A stretch of 64,000 bases of DNA from Marinimicrococcus sp033875255 (GCA_033875255.1 JAWZSN010000007.1:62001-126000); one strand, 5' to 3'; shown: positions 7,905 through 16,744, numbered from the stretch's first letter. A program made the numbers and translations. Notes: a model not told the origin generated them from the letters alone.

Positions 7905-9290
7905 ATGCAGCACACCGCCCCGCCCCCTCCCGTGCGCCGCCAGCCAGCGTCGCGCCGACCCGTCCCGCCCGTCGCCGTCCGCCCGAAGGTCGGCTTCGTC
8001 AGCCTCGGCTGCGCCAAGGCGCTGGTCGACAGCGAGCGGATCCTTACCCGACTCAGGACCGAGGGCTACGAGATCGCCCCAGGCTACGACACCGCCGACG
8101 TGGTGGTGGTCAATACCTGCGGCTTCCTGGTCTCGGCCCGGCAGGAATCGCTGGAGGCGATCGGCGAGGCGCTGGACGAGAACGGCAAGGTGATCGTCAC
8201 CGGCTGCCTCGGCGCCGACCCCGAGGCGATCCGCAAGGTGCATCCCAAGGTCCTCGAGGTCACGGGCCCGCACCAGTACGAGAGCGTGGTGGCGGCCGTG
8301 CACCGCGCCGCCCCGCCGCCGCACGAGCCGTTCCTCGAGCTGGTGCCGCCGCAGGGCCTGCGCCTGACGCCCAAGCACTACGCCTATCTGAAGATCTCCG
8401 AGGGCTGCAACAACCGCTGCAGCTTCTGCATCATCCCGCATCTGCGCGGCGATCTCGCCAGCCGGCCGGCGGGCGAGGTGCTGGCCGAGGCGGAGGCCCT
8501 GGTGGCGGGCGGCGCGCGCGAGCTGCTCGTGATCTCGCAGGACACCAGCGCCTACGGGGTGGACGTGAGATATGCGCCCTCCCCGTTCCACGACCGCGAG
8601 GTGCGCACCCGCTTCCTCGACCTCGCGCGCGAGCTGGGCGGGCTCGGCGCCTGGGTGCGGCTGCACTATGTCTACCCCTACCCGCATGTCGACGAGGTGA
8701 TCCCGCTCATGGCGGAGGGCAAGATCCTCCCCTATCTCGACATTCCCTTCCAGCATGCGAGCCCCAACGTCCTCAAGGCGATGCGCCGCCCGGCCAACCA
8801 GGAGAAGGTGCTCGACCGCATCCGCCGCTGGCGCGAGATCTGCCCCGATCTCACCTTGCGCTCGACCTTCATCGTGGGCTTTCCCGGCGAGACCGAGGCG
8901 GACTTCCAGTTCCTCCTCGACTGGCTCGAGGAGGCGCAGCTCGACCGGGTCGGCTGCTTCCGCTACGAGCCGATCGAGGGCGCTCCCGCCAACGAGCTTC
9001 CCGGCGCCGTGCCGGAGGAGGTCAAGGAGGAGCGCTGGCAGCGGTTCATGGCCAAGCAGCAGAGGATCTCGGCTGCCCGCCTGCAGGCCAAGGTCGGTCG
9101 CACGCTCGAGGTGATGGTCGACGGCACCGACGAGGACGGCAACATCGTCGCCCGCAGCCAGGGCGACGCCCCCGAGGTCGATGGCTGCGTCTGGCTCGAG
9201 GGCGCCGAAGGGATGCTCCCGGGCACGATCCTCAAGGCCCGGATCACCGCCGCCGACGAGTACGACCTCTTCGGCCGGGTCGTGGCCTGA
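7905..9290 (+). CDS. rimO: Ribosomal protein S12 methylthiotransferase RimO
   Basis: Radical-SAM enzyme that adds a methylthio group to the conserved Asp of ribosomal protein S12. All domains are visible: the N-terminal MTTase domain with cluster Cys at 36, 72 and 101 (GCAKALVDSE, NTCGF, TGCLG), the radical-SAM loop EGCNNRCSFC with Cys 168, 172 and 175, and a C-terminal TRAM-like domain (residues ~390-461). The length of 461 is typical, with a 27-residue Pro/Arg-rich N-terminal extension. The start ATG 7905 has a weak upstream site. A stable hairpin follows the stop. Confidence 0.97.
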   Translation: MQHTAPPPPVRRQPASRRPVPPVAVRPKVGFVSLGCAKALVDSERILTRLRTEGYEIAPGYDTADVVVVNTCGFLVSARQESLEAIGEALDENGKVIVTGCLGADPEAIRKVHPKVLEVTGPHQYESVVAAVHRAAPPPHEPFLELVPPQGLRLTPKHYAYLKISEGCNNRCSFCIIPHLRGDLASRPAGEVLAEAEALVAGGARELLVISQDTSAYGVDVRYAPSPFHDREVRTRFLDLARELGGLGAWVRLHYVYPYPHVDEVIPLMAEGKILPYLDIPFQHASPNVLKAMRRPANQEKVLDRIRRWREICPDLTLRSTFIVGFPGETEADFQFLLDWLEEAQLDRVGCFRYEPIEGAPANELPGAVPEEVKEERWQRFMAKQQRISAARLQAKVGRTLEVMVDGTDEDGNIVARSQGDAPEVDGCVWLEGAEGMLPGTILKARITAADEYDLFGRVVA

Positions 9291-9296
9291 GCCGAC

Positions 9297-9321
9297 GCGG
9301 GGAGCTTCTGCGGCTCCCCGC
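9297..9321 (+). terminator. Hairpin after rimO
   Basis: A 9-bp perfect stem GCGGGGAGC/GCTCCCCGC with a 7-base loop begins 7 bases past the rimO stop. There is no strong T-run, so it may be a weak terminator or an mRNA-stabilising structure. Confidence 0.5.
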
Positions 9322-9355
9322 CGTTACCCCCTCGGGCCATGGGTGCGAGGGGCGG

Positions 9356-9961
9356 ATGTTCGACTGGATAACCGGGTTCGTGGAGCAGTCGGGCTATCTC
9401 GGGATAGCCTTCTTGATGCTGGCGGAGAATGTGTTCCCGCCGGTTCCCTCCGAGCTCATCATGCCCCTCGCCGGCTACACCGCCGCCAGCGGCGAGCTGA
9501 ACATGGCGGGCGTGGTGGCGGCGGGCACCGCCGGCTCCCTCGCCGGTGCGCTGTTCTGGTACTATGTCGGCCTCAAGATCGGCATGGAGCGCCTCAGGCG
9601 CTGGGCCGGCCGGCATGGCCGCTGGCTCACCCTCCACCCCGACGAGCTCGACCGCGCCAAGGCCATGTTCGAGCGCCACAGCGGGACGGCGGTCTTCATC
9701 GGCCGTCTGGTGCCGGCCCTGCGCACGCTCATCTCGGTGCCGGCCGGCGTGGCCTGCATGGGGCTCGCCCGTTTCCTGCTGTTCTCGACCCTCGGCACCG
9801 CCATCTGGACCGCGCTGCTGGCCGGCGCCGGCTATGTTCTGGAAGACCAGTACCAGAAGGTCGCCGAGTGGATGAACCCGGCGACCAACACGATCCTGGC
9901 CCTGATGCTCGCCTACTATGTCTACCGCGTGGTGACCTTTCGCGCGCGCAGCGCGGAATGA
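9356..9961 (+). CDS. DedA/SNARE-associated family membrane protein
   Basis: Inner-membrane protein of the DedA family (201 residues), a family linked to lipid-carrier recycling and membrane homeostasis. Visible family features: the N-terminal ENVFPPVPSELIMPLAGY re-entrant motif, the central GALFWYYVGLKIG segment, and the FIGRLVPALRTLISVPAG motif with conserved Arg residues. C-terminal transmembrane helices follow. The substrate is not deducible. The stop codon lies inside the first unit of a 27-bp tandem repeat, so the extreme C-terminus (RARSAE) is repeat-encoded. Confidence 0.92.
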   Translation: MFDWITGFVEQSGYLGIAFLMLAENVFPPVPSELIMPLAGYTAASGELNMAGVVAAGTAGSLAGALFWYYVGLKIGMERLRRWAGRHGRWLTLHPDELDRAKAMFERHSGTAVFIGRLVPALRTLISVPAGVACMGLARFLLFSTLGTAIWTALLAGAGYVLEDQYQKVAEWMNPATNTILALMLAYYVYRVVTFRARSAE

Positions 9962-10020
9962 ACCGGTCGCGCGCGCAGCGCGGAGTGAACCGGTCGCGCG
10001 CGCAACACGGGCTGAGCCGG
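9940..10020. repeat. Three tandem 27-bp repeats at the dedA 3' end
   Basis: Units at 9940-9966, 9967-9993 and 9994-10020. Units 1 and 2 differ at one base; unit 3 is more diverged. Each unit keeps a TGA at the same place, so loss of the first dedA stop would be followed by another in frame. The core is alternating GC (TCGCGCGCGCA). Confidence 0.85.
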
Positions 10021-10022
10021 GC

Positions 10023-11021
10023 TCAACCGCGGGGGCGGCGCTCGGCCATGGTGCAGGCGATGGCGAAGGCGCGGCGGGTCGGCTCGGGATTGGCGATGCC
10101 CTGCCCTGCTATGTCGTAGGCAGTGCCGTGCGCCGGCGTGGTGATGGGCACGGGCAGCCCGCCCAGCACGGTGACCCCCTTGTCGAAGCCTAGCAGCTTG
10201 ATCGCGATCTGCCCCTGGTCGTGATACATGGTGAGCACCGCGTCATAGTCGCCGCGTGTCGCCCGCACGAACACCGTGTCGGACGGAAAGGGCCCGTCGG
10301 CCGGCAGCCCCTGGGCCCGCGCCGCCTCCACGGCCGGCGCGATCACGTCGATCTCCTCGCGGCCGAAGGCGCCGCCGTCGCCGGCATGGGGGTTGAGCGC
10401 CGCCACGGCGATCCGCGGCTTTTCCACCCCCGCCTCGCGAAGCGCCGCATCGGTGAGCCGCAGCCGCTCGACGATCCGCTCCGCGGTGATGAGCCGCGCC
10501 ACCTCCGCGAGCGGCACGTGCGAGGTCACCCTGGCATTCCAGAACTCGTCGATGACGTTGAACTCGGCGCAGGGTCCCCGCCAGCCCAGCCGTTCCGCAG
10601 CCCACACCAGCTCGTCCTCGTAGGTCTCCTCGACCAGCCGCATCGCCTGCTTGTTGAAGGGCACGAAGGTCACGGCGTCGACCGCGCCGCTGGCCGCAAG
10701 CTCCAGCGCCAGACCGTAGTTCTCGAGCGCCGAGCGGCCGCCCCCGGCGGTAGGCACGCCGCGGGCGATCGTGGCCGGATCGAGGTTGGCGAGATCGAGG
10801 AAGACATGGCCGGCATTGCTGGCGAGTGCCCGCTCGCGGTCGCTGACGACCGGCAGATCCAGCTCGACCCCCGCCTCGCGCGCGCCCCGCTCGAGCAGGC
10901 GGCGGTCGCCGATGGCGAGGATGCGCGCGCGCCGCGAGAGCGGATCCGCCAGCAGCCTTGCCATCAGCTCGGGGCCGATACCGGCCGGATCGCCCATCAC
11001 CAGGGCCAGGGTGGGTGTCAT
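10023..11021 (-). CDS. pdxA: PdxA-family 4-phosphohydroxythreonine dehydrogenase (PdxA or PdxA2)
   Basis: NAD-dependent oxidative decarboxylase of the PdxA family, 332 residues. The three metal-binding His are in place at 168 (TSHVPLAE), 212 (LNPHAGDGG) and 267 (MYHDQGQ), with the N-terminal MGDPAGIGPE and the C-terminal TPAHGTAYDIAG loop. Classical PdxA makes the pyridoxine precursor; PdxA2 paralogues act on 4-phospho-D-threonate or -erythronate. This copy is divergent from a GntR gene and next to a TRAP/CoA-transferase cluster rather than ksgA or surA, which favours a catabolic paralogue, but no sugar-acid kinase is visible nearby. Confidence 0.88.
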   Translation of the reverse strand: MTPTLALVMGDPAGIGPELMARLLADPLSRRARILAIGDRRLLERGAREAGVELDLPVVSDRERALASNAGHVFLDLANLDPATIARGVPTAGGGRSALENYGLALELAASGAVDAVTFVPFNKQAMRLVEETYEDELVWAAERLGWRGPCAEFNVIDEFWNARVTSHVPLAEVARLITAERIVERLRLTDAALREAGVEKPRIAVAALNPHAGDGGAFGREEIDVIAPAVEAARAQGLPADGPFPSDTVFVRATRGDYDAVLTMYHDQGQIAIKLLGFDKGVTVLGGLPVPITTPAHGTAYDIAGQGIANPEPTRRAFAIACTMAERRPRG

Positions 11022-11116
11022 GGGAGCGTCTCCGTCTGCCGCCCCGGGCGGCCGTTTGCGGCACCCGCCGTCCGTGCTAGGGCTGGCCTGAGCCCGTGCA
11101 GACCGAGGGGGTGCGG

Positions 11117-11830
11117 ATGGGAGAGGTGACCGTGCTGCGTGGCGCCGCGAAGCCGGCCCGGCCGTCGGCGAGCCTCAAGCCGGCGCAGGTGGCCGCGCGC
11201 ATCCGCGAGATGATCATCCAGGACGAGCTGCCGCCCGGAGCGCCCATTCGCGAGCGCGTCCTGGCCGAGCGCCTCGCAGTGTCGCGCACGCCGTTGCGCG
11301 AGGCCCTCAAGCTCCTCTCGGCCGAAGGGCTGGTCGAGCTGCAGCCGCGGCGCGGCGCGGTGGTCACCGCCCCAGGCGGCGACGAGGTGCGCGAGCTGCT
11401 TCAGCTCCTGGGCGTGATCGAGGCCTATGCCGGCGAGCTCGCCTGCACGAGCGCCACCGAGGAGGAGATCCGCGAGGTCCGCGCGCTGCACTACGAGATG
11501 CTGGCGGCCTACACACGCGGCGACCGGCTGGGCTATTTCCACCGCAACCAGGACATCCACCGCGCCATCGTCGCCACCACCCGCAACCGCACCGTGATCG
11601 AGCATCACCGCATGCTCAACGCGCGGGTCTACCGCGTGCGCTACATCTGCAACCTGCGGACCGAGCGCTGGGAGAGCGCGATCCGCGAGCACGAGAAGAT
11701 CCTTGCCGCCCTCGAGCGCCGCGACGCCCAGGCGATCGCCGCGGTGCTCAAGGAGCATGTGGTGCGCGCCTGGGACGTGATGCAGAGAATGTTCGCCGGC
11801 GAGGCGGTGCCGCCGCCCGAAGCGGGCTGA
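11117..11830 (+). CDS. GntR-family (FadR/FCD-type) transcriptional regulator
   Basis: DNA-binding regulator of 237 residues: an N-terminal winged helix with recognition segment LAVSRTPLREALKLL, then an all-helical FCD ligand-binding domain with candidate metal-binding His (NQDIHRAIV, EHEKIL, LKEHV). The ATG at 11117 is preferred over GTG 11096 because GAGGGGG sits at good spacing. It is divergent from the pdxA-family gene (95-bp gap) and convergent with the CoA-transferase end of the TRAP operon. TGGTATACCA sites upstream of dctP match this regulator class, so it probably controls that operon in response to a small organic acid. That link is inferred. Confidence 0.9.
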   Translation: MGEVTVLRGAAKPARPSASLKPAQVAARIREMIIQDELPPGAPIRERVLAERLAVSRTPLREALKLLSAEGLVELQPRRGAVVTAPGGDEVRELLQLLGVIEAYAGELACTSATEEEIREVRALHYEMLAAYTRGDRLGYFHRNQDIHRAIVATTRNRTVIEHHRMLNARVYRVRYICNLRTERWESAIREHEKILAALERRDAQAIAAVLKEHVVRAWDVMQRMFAGEAVPPPEAG

Positions 11831-11853
11831 GCGGCGGCAGGCGCCTCGCCCGC

Positions 11854-13062
11854 TCACGCCGCGGCGCGCCCGTCGACGATGGCGCCGGCGCCGGCCAGCG
11901 CGTCGATCTCGGCCTCGCTGAAGCCGCGCTCGAGGAGCACCTCGCGGGTGTGCTCGCCATAAAGCGGTGCGCCGCGCCGTGGTCCGCCCGGTGTCTCCGA
12001 GAACTTCACCGGCAGGCCCAGCGACTTGACCGTGCCGAGGCTGCTGTGCGGCAGCTCGACCACCATCTCGCGGGCCTTGGTCTGCGGATCGGCGTGCATC
12101 TGGGCGATGTCGTAGACCGGCCCCGCCGGCACCCCCGCCCGCTCGAGACGCGCCAGCCAGTCGCTGCTGGAGCGGCGCCGGAAATGCGGCGCCAGCGCCT
12201 GCTCGAGCGCCTCGAGATTCATCATCCGGTCGCGGTTCTCGGCAAAGCGCGGATCGGCCGCCAGCTCCGGCGCCTCCAGCACCTCGACCAGGCGCAGCCA
12301 GTTGGACTGGTTGCTGCCGCCCACCACGATCCAGCCGTCGGCGGTCTCGAACGCCTGGTAGGGCGCGCTCAAAGGGTGTGCCGAGCCCATCGGGCCGGGC
12401 GAGACGCCGGTCGCCAGCGTCATGGCCGACTGCCAGTAGGTGTGGATGATCCCCGCCTCGAAGAGCGAGGTGTCCACCATCTGGCCGCGGCCGGTGACGT
12501 TGCGGTGCTGGAGGGCCGCCAGGATGCCGATGACCGAGAGCAGGCCGGCGGTGATGTCGGTCAGGGGCGCCCCGCACTTGACCGGCGGCTCGCCGCGGCT
12601 GGTGCCGGTGATGCTCATGATGCCGCTCATCGCCTGGGCCACCAGATCGAAACCGCCGCGCTCGCCGTAAGGCCCGCTGCGGCCGAAGCCGGAGACCGCG
12701 CAGTAGATCAGCCCCGGGTTGCGCTCCTTGAGCACGTCGTAGCCGAAGCCCAGCTTCTTCAGGGTGTTGGGCCGGTAGTTCTCGACGAGAATGTCGGCGT
12801 CGGCGAGGAGCCGGTGCAGCACCTCGCGGCCGCCCTCCTGGCGGAGGTCGAGGGCGATGCCCCGCTTGTTGCGGTTCATCATGAGGTAGGCGGCGGACTC
12901 CTCGCCGATCGTCGGCGGCGTGCTGCGGCGGGTGTCGTCGCCGCCCGGCACCTTCTCCACCTTGATGACGTCCGCTCCCATGTCGGCGAGCATCAGCGTG
13001 CAGGTCGGGCCTGCCATGATGTGGGTGAGATCGACGACCTTGAGGCCCTTGAGCGCGGTCAT
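11854..13062 (-). CDS. CaiB/BaiF family (class III) CoA-transferase
   Basis: Transfers CoA between carboxylic acids, a way of activating an imported acid. 402 residues. The N-terminal Rossmann region (VVDLTHIMAGPTCTLMLADMG) and the catalytic Asp in APLTDITAGL are present, as is the conserved YGEHTREVL motif near the C-terminus. It is the last gene of the dctP-dctQ-dctM-hydratase-transferase unit, 23 bases after the crotonase gene. The CoA donor and acceptor are unknown; the setting suggests activation of the TRAP substrate. Confidence 0.93.
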   Translation of the reverse strand: MTALKGLKVVDLTHIMAGPTCTLMLADMGADVIKVEKVPGGDDTRRSTPPTIGEESAAYLMMNRNKRGIALDLRQEGGREVLHRLLADADILVENYRPNTLKKLGFGYDVLKERNPGLIYCAVSGFGRSGPYGERGGFDLVAQAMSGIMSITGTSRGEPPVKCGAPLTDITAGLLSVIGILAALQHRNVTGRGQMVDTSLFEAGIIHTYWQSAMTLATGVSPGPMGSAHPLSAPYQAFETADGWIVVGGSNQSNWLRLVEVLEAPELAADPRFAENRDRMMNLEALEQALAPHFRRRSSSDWLARLERAGVPAGPVYDIAQMHADPQTKAREMVVELPHSSLGTVKSLGLPVKFSETPGGPRRGAPLYGEHTREVLLERGFSEAEIDALAGAGAIVDGRAAA

Positions 13063-13085
13063 GTCGGCACGTGTCCCCTCGTGTC

Positions 13086-13868
13086 TCAGCGGCCCTTGAA
13101 GCTCGGCTTTTCCTTCGCGAGGAAGGAGCGCGAGCCGATCTTGAAGTCCTCGGTGTCGAAGCAGTGGAAGCTCTCGTCGTTCTCCTCGGCGGAGAGCGGG
13201 CGCGGGTCCATCAGGCGGTTGGCGAACTTCTTGTGCCAGCGCGCCACCAGCGGCGCCCCCTCGGCGATCCTGCGGGCCGAGTCCAGCACCTTGGCGTCGA
13301 GCTCGGCGTCGGGCACGAGGCGGTTGACCAGCCCCATCCTGAGCGCCTCGTCGGCGTGGAGGATGTCGCCTTCGAGCAGGATGCGCAGGGCGTTGGCCTT
13401 GCCCACGAGGTCGATCAGGCCGCGCATCTCGTCATAGGCCACCACCAGCCCCAGCCGCTTGACCGGGATGCCATAGCGCGAACTCTCGCCAGCGATCCGG
13501 AGATCGGCGCAGGTCGCGAGCTCGAGGCCGCCGCCGACGCACAGGCCGTTGATGGCGGCGATCACCGGATGGCGGCACTCCCGCACCGCCACCAGCGTGC
13601 CGTGCACCTTGCCTGCATATTCGCGCGCCTGGGCCGCCGAGCTGCGGGTCTGCTCGAACTCGGAGATGTCGGCGCCGGCGCCGAACGCCTTGTCACCGGC
13701 GCCGCGCAGGATCACGCAGCGCAGCGAGGTGTCGGCGTCCAGCTCGCGCACGATCTCGCCCAAGCGCCGCCACATGGCGACGCTCATGGCGTTGAGGCGC
13801 TCCTGGTGGTCGATCAGCACCCGGGCGATGCCCGGCTCGAGCATGTCGACGGTGATGGTTCCGGCCAT
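13086..13868 (-). CDS. Enoyl-CoA hydratase/isomerase (crotonase fold)
   Basis: 260-residue crotonase-fold protein. The two oxyanion-hole segments are present (FGAGADISEFE and NGLCVGGGLELA). At the place where classical hydratases carry the first catalytic Glu (QPE motif) this protein reads YGIPVKRLG, so that Glu is missing, and the second Glu position (PGAGGTQ region) is replaced by VVAYDEM. A chemistry other than simple hydration is therefore likely. It starts 12 bases after the TRAP dctM stop and precedes the CoA-transferase, so it probably acts on the CoA ester of the imported acid. Confidence 0.9.
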   Translation of the reverse strand: MAGTITVDMLEPGIARVLIDHQERLNAMSVAMWRRLGEIVRELDADTSLRCVILRGAGDKAFGAGADISEFEQTRSSAAQAREYAGKVHGTLVAVRECRHPVIAAINGLCVGGGLELATCADLRIAGESSRYGIPVKRLGLVVAYDEMRGLIDLVGKANALRILLEGDILHADEALRMGLVNRLVPDAELDAKVLDSARRIAEGAPLVARWHKKFANRLMDPRPLSAEENDESFHCFDTEDFKIGSRSFLAKEKPSFKGR

Positions 13869-13880
13869 GGACGGGAGCTC

Positions 13881-15164
13881 CTAGCGGTAGAACAGCTCGA
13901 CGAGGCTCATGGGCACCGCCGGCACGTAGGTCACGAGCACGAGGACGAAGAGCAGCACGGCCACGAAGGCGACGTTGACCCGGCTGACTGCCCATATGTC
14001 GGCCTTGGCGATCGAGCAGGCAGTCATGAGGACGCTGGCCACCGGCGGCGTCTGCTGGCCGATCGCCAGGTTGAGGGTGACGATCAGGCCGAAATGGACG
14101 GGGTCGATGCCGATCAGGTGGACGATGGGCATGACGATCGGGACCACGAGGATGATCGCCGCGGCGCCGTGCAGGAAGAAGCCCAGCAGCAGGAACAGCA
14201 CGTTGAGCAGCATCAGCACGACGTACTTGTTCTGGGTGAGCTCGACGATTCCCTGGGCCAGCGCCTGGGGCACGCGGGTCTGGGTCAGGAACTGACCGAG
14301 CAGGGCCGAGGTCGCGACCAGCAGCATCACCACCGCGGTCTGGACGACACCTTCCTTGAGGCTCTCGTAGAGCTCGGTCCAGCTCAGCTCGCGATAGACC
14401 AGCCCGCCGATCACCAGCGCCGCCACCACGGCCAGCCCGGCCCCCTCGGTCGCCGTGACGAAGCCGCCGAAGATGCCGCCCAGGATGATCACCGGCAGCA
14501 TGAAGGCCCAGAGCGCCTCGCGGAAGGTCGACCACAGGCGCTTGAGCTGGAAGGCTTCCTCGACCGGGAAATTGTGGCGCACGGCGAAGACGTAGGCGGT
14601 GCCCATGAGAAGAACACCGCCCAGCACGCCCGGCACGATCCCCGCCACGAAGAGCTGCACCACGGAGGTGTCGGCCATGACCGCATAGAGGATCATCGGG
14701 ATCGAGGGCGGGATGATGATCGCCAGCGAGGCCGCCGAGGAGGTCACCGCCGCCGAGAACTCGCTGGAATAGCCCCGCTTCTTCATGGCCGGGATGAGGA
14801 TCGAGCCCAGCGCCGCGACGTCGGCCACCGCCGATCCCGAGATCTCGGCGAAGAACATGGAGGCGGCGACGTTGACCATGGCCAGCCCGCCGCGCACGAA
14901 GCCCACCAGCGCGGAGGTGAAGGCGATCAGCCGGCGCGAGATGCCCGAGCAGTTCATGATGGCGCCGGCCAGGACGAAGAGCGGGATCGCCAGCAGCGGA
15001 AAGCTCGTCGCCCCCTCGTAGAGAGTGATGGCGCTGTCGAGCAGGGCATCGAAGCCGTAGGCCTGCCAGATCCCCGCCATGGCGACGATGCCCAGCGCCA
15101 CGGCGATGGGGATGTTGATCAGGACCAGGGCCATCAGCCCGCCCAGCATCGCGACCGCGGTCAT
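13881..15164 (-). CDS. dctM: TRAP transporter large permease (DctM)
   Basis: Large membrane subunit of a tripartite ATP-independent periplasmic transporter, 427 residues with about 12 membrane segments. Typical DctM signatures: EISGSAVADVAALGSILIPAMKK, IIPPSIPMILYAVMAD, and IGQQTPPVASVL near the C-terminus. It uses a Na+ or H+ gradient to move the substrate delivered by DctP. Its start overlaps the dctQ stop by 4 bases (ATGA). It leads directly into the crotonase gene. Confidence 0.95.
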   Translation of the reverse strand: MTAVAMLGGLMALVLINIPIAVALGIVAMAGIWQAYGFDALLDSAITLYEGATSFPLLAIPLFVLAGAIMNCSGISRRLIAFTSALVGFVRGGLAMVNVAASMFFAEISGSAVADVAALGSILIPAMKKRGYSSEFSAAVTSSAASLAIIIPPSIPMILYAVMADTSVVQLFVAGIVPGVLGGVLLMGTAYVFAVRHNFPVEEAFQLKRLWSTFREALWAFMLPVIILGGIFGGFVTATEGAGLAVVAALVIGGLVYRELSWTELYESLKEGVVQTAVVMLLVATSALLGQFLTQTRVPQALAQGIVELTQNKYVVLMLLNVLFLLLGFFLHGAAAIILVVPIVMPIVHLIGIDPVHFGLIVTLNLAIGQQTPPVASVLMTACSIAKADIWAVSRVNVAFVAVLLFVLVLVTYVPAVPMSLVELFYR

Positions 15165-15682
15165 CGCAGCACCTCGGCAAGCTCGCCGTCACGCGCCGGC
15201 GCCCCCTGGGCGGCCTCGGCCAGCCGCTCGGGCAGGGTCAGGAGATCGGCCACGATGAACAGGACGGCGCCGATCGGGATTACCGACTGGGTGAACCGCA
15301 CCGGGACCCAGGGCAGCGTGATCATGGTGTCGCCCTCGAGGATCACCAGGACCTGCCAGCCGAACCAGGCGACCAGGCCGAAGAAGCCCAGCACCAGCGC
15401 CTCGCCGAACAGCACCAGCGCCACCCGGACCCCGGGCGGCATGAGCCCGACGATGGAGGGCACGCCGATATGCGAGCGGCGCAGCGCGGCATAGGCGGCG
15501 CCGTAATAGGTGAGCCAGGCGAGCATCACCGAGGCCACCTCGTCGTACCAGCCGAACGGCACCCCGAACTTGCGGGTGATGGCGGCGGCGGAGATGAGCA
15601 GCGTCAGGGCGACGATGAGAAAGATGCAAAAGCCGACGAGCGAGTGCTCGAGCACGCGGCGGAACATCTGTACTGGCGTCAT
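15161..15682 (-). CDS. dctQ: TRAP transporter small permease (DctQ)
   Basis: Small membrane subunit of 173 residues with four hydrophobic helices. The DctQ-family motif FGWYDEVASVMLAWLTYYG is visible, followed by RRSHIGVPSIV. It pairs with the DctM encoded immediately downstream. A stable hairpin separates it from dctP. Confidence 0.92.
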   Translation of the reverse strand: MTPVQMFRRVLEHSLVGFCIFLIVALTLLISAAAITRKFGVPFGWYDEVASVMLAWLTYYGAAYAALRRSHIGVPSIVGLMPPGVRVALVLFGEALVLGFFGLVAWFGWQVLVILEGDTMITLPWVPVRFTQSVIPIGAVLFIVADLLTLPERLAEAAQGAPARDGELAEVLR

Positions 15683-15720
15683 GATCCTCGGGCCGGAGCG
15701 GAGGGACGGGAGCCGCGGAA

Positions 15721-15749
15721 GGCGCCCCGGCGAGCCGTGCCGGGGCGCC
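15721..15749 (-). terminator. Intercistronic hairpin between dctP and dctQ
   Basis: An 11-bp perfect GC stem (GGCGCCCCGGC/GCCGGGGCGCC) with a 7-base loop starts 5 bases past the dctP stop. There is no T-run. Such hairpins after binding-protein genes usually stabilise the upstream mRNA or attenuate transcription so that the periplasmic protein exceeds the permease. Confidence 0.6.
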
Positions 15750-15754
15750 CGTGA

Positions 15755-16744
15755 TCAGCAGCCGTCGGCGAGCGCGAGCGCCCTCTCGATCAGCTCCTTG
15801 CCGCCCGGCACCTCCTCGGCGAAGGCGTCGTAGACCGGCTGGCTGGCCTTCACGAAGGCCTCGCGATCGGCCTTGTTGTATTCCATGCCGCCGTCGATCA
15901 GCTTCTGGCGGATCTCCTCGTCGAGGGCCGCCGCCTTCTCGTAGGTCCAGGTCTGAACCTCGGCGGCCGTCTCGAGCAGCGTTGTTTGGACCTCCTCGGG
16001 GTAGGTCTTGAACTTGCGCAGGCTCGCGGTCGGGAAGCTCGGCGTGTAGACGTGGTTGCTTTCCGAGAGATACTTCTGCACCTCCTGGAACTTGCCGGCA
16101 TTGATGTTGCCGAACGGGTTCTCCTGCCCGTCGATGACACCGGTCTGCAGGCCCACGAAGACCTCGGAGAAGGCCATCGGGATGGGGGCGGCACCGTAGG
16201 TCTCGAACATCTTCACCCGCCACACGCCCTTGGGCGTGCGGATCTTGAGACCGCTCAGGTCCTCGGGCGTGTTGATCGGCCTCGTGTTGTTGGTGATCTG
16301 GCGAAAGCCGTTCTCCCAGACGCCGATCAGCTTGTAGCCCTTCGCCTCCAGCTTGGGCGCCAGCTCGGGCCAGACGATCTCCTTGGCGATGCACGCCATG
16401 TGCTCGCGGTCCTTCACGAGATACGGCAGGTCGAACATGCCGAACTCGGGAACGACGGTGGAGGTGATCGTCGAGGGCTGGGACATGTCCAGCGTGCCCA
16501 GCTTGAGCTTTTGCAGCATCTCCTGGTCACCGCCGAGCTGGCTCGAATGGTAGAGGACCATCTCGCCATAGTCGCCCAGGCGCTCGTTCATGCGCTTGGT
16601 GAACTCTTCCGACGACAGATACTGCATGCCGCCCGGCGGGCTGGTCGTGCCGAACTGGATCTCGGCCGCGGCGAGCGACGTCGAGACGACGCCGGCCGCC
16701 AGCAGAGCGGCCGCGGCACAGGCTCCCATCCTGCTCCTGGTCAT
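15755..16744 (-). CDS. dctP: TRAP transporter periplasmic solute-binding protein (DctP)
   Basis: 329-residue periplasmic receptor with a Sec signal (TRSRMGACAAAALLAAGVVS, cleavage probably after the Ala run near residue 26). The family's carboxylate-binding Arg lies in GLKIRTPKG, and the family motif FVGLQTGVIDGQENP is intact, as is FRQITNNTRPI. The binding of a carboxylate is expected for this family; the exact acid is unknown. It is the first gene of the operon and has RBS AGAGGG just before the ATG. Candidate GntR operators lie 70-130 bases upstream. Confidence 0.95.
   Translation of the reverse strand: MTRSRMGACAAAALLAAGVVSTSLAAAEIQFGTTSPPGGMQYLSSEEFTKRMNERLGDYGEMVLYHSSQLGGDQEMLQKLKLGTLDMSQPSTITSTVVPEFGMFDLPYLVKDREHMACIAKEIVWPELAPKLEAKGYKLIGVWENGFRQITNNTRPINTPEDLSGLKIRTPKGVWRVKMFETYGAAPIPMAFSEVFVGLQTGVIDGQENPFGNINAGKFQEVQKYLSESNHVYTPSFPTASLRKFKTYPEEVQTTLLETAAEVQTWTYEKAAALDEEIRQKLIDGGMEYNKADREAFVKASQPVYDAFAEEVPGGKELIERALALADGC

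Noticed and set aside
13071..15494. 807-residue plus-strand ORF
   Set aside because: Shadow of the crotonase and TRAP dctM genes; composition is dominated by His, Asp, Gln and Arg.
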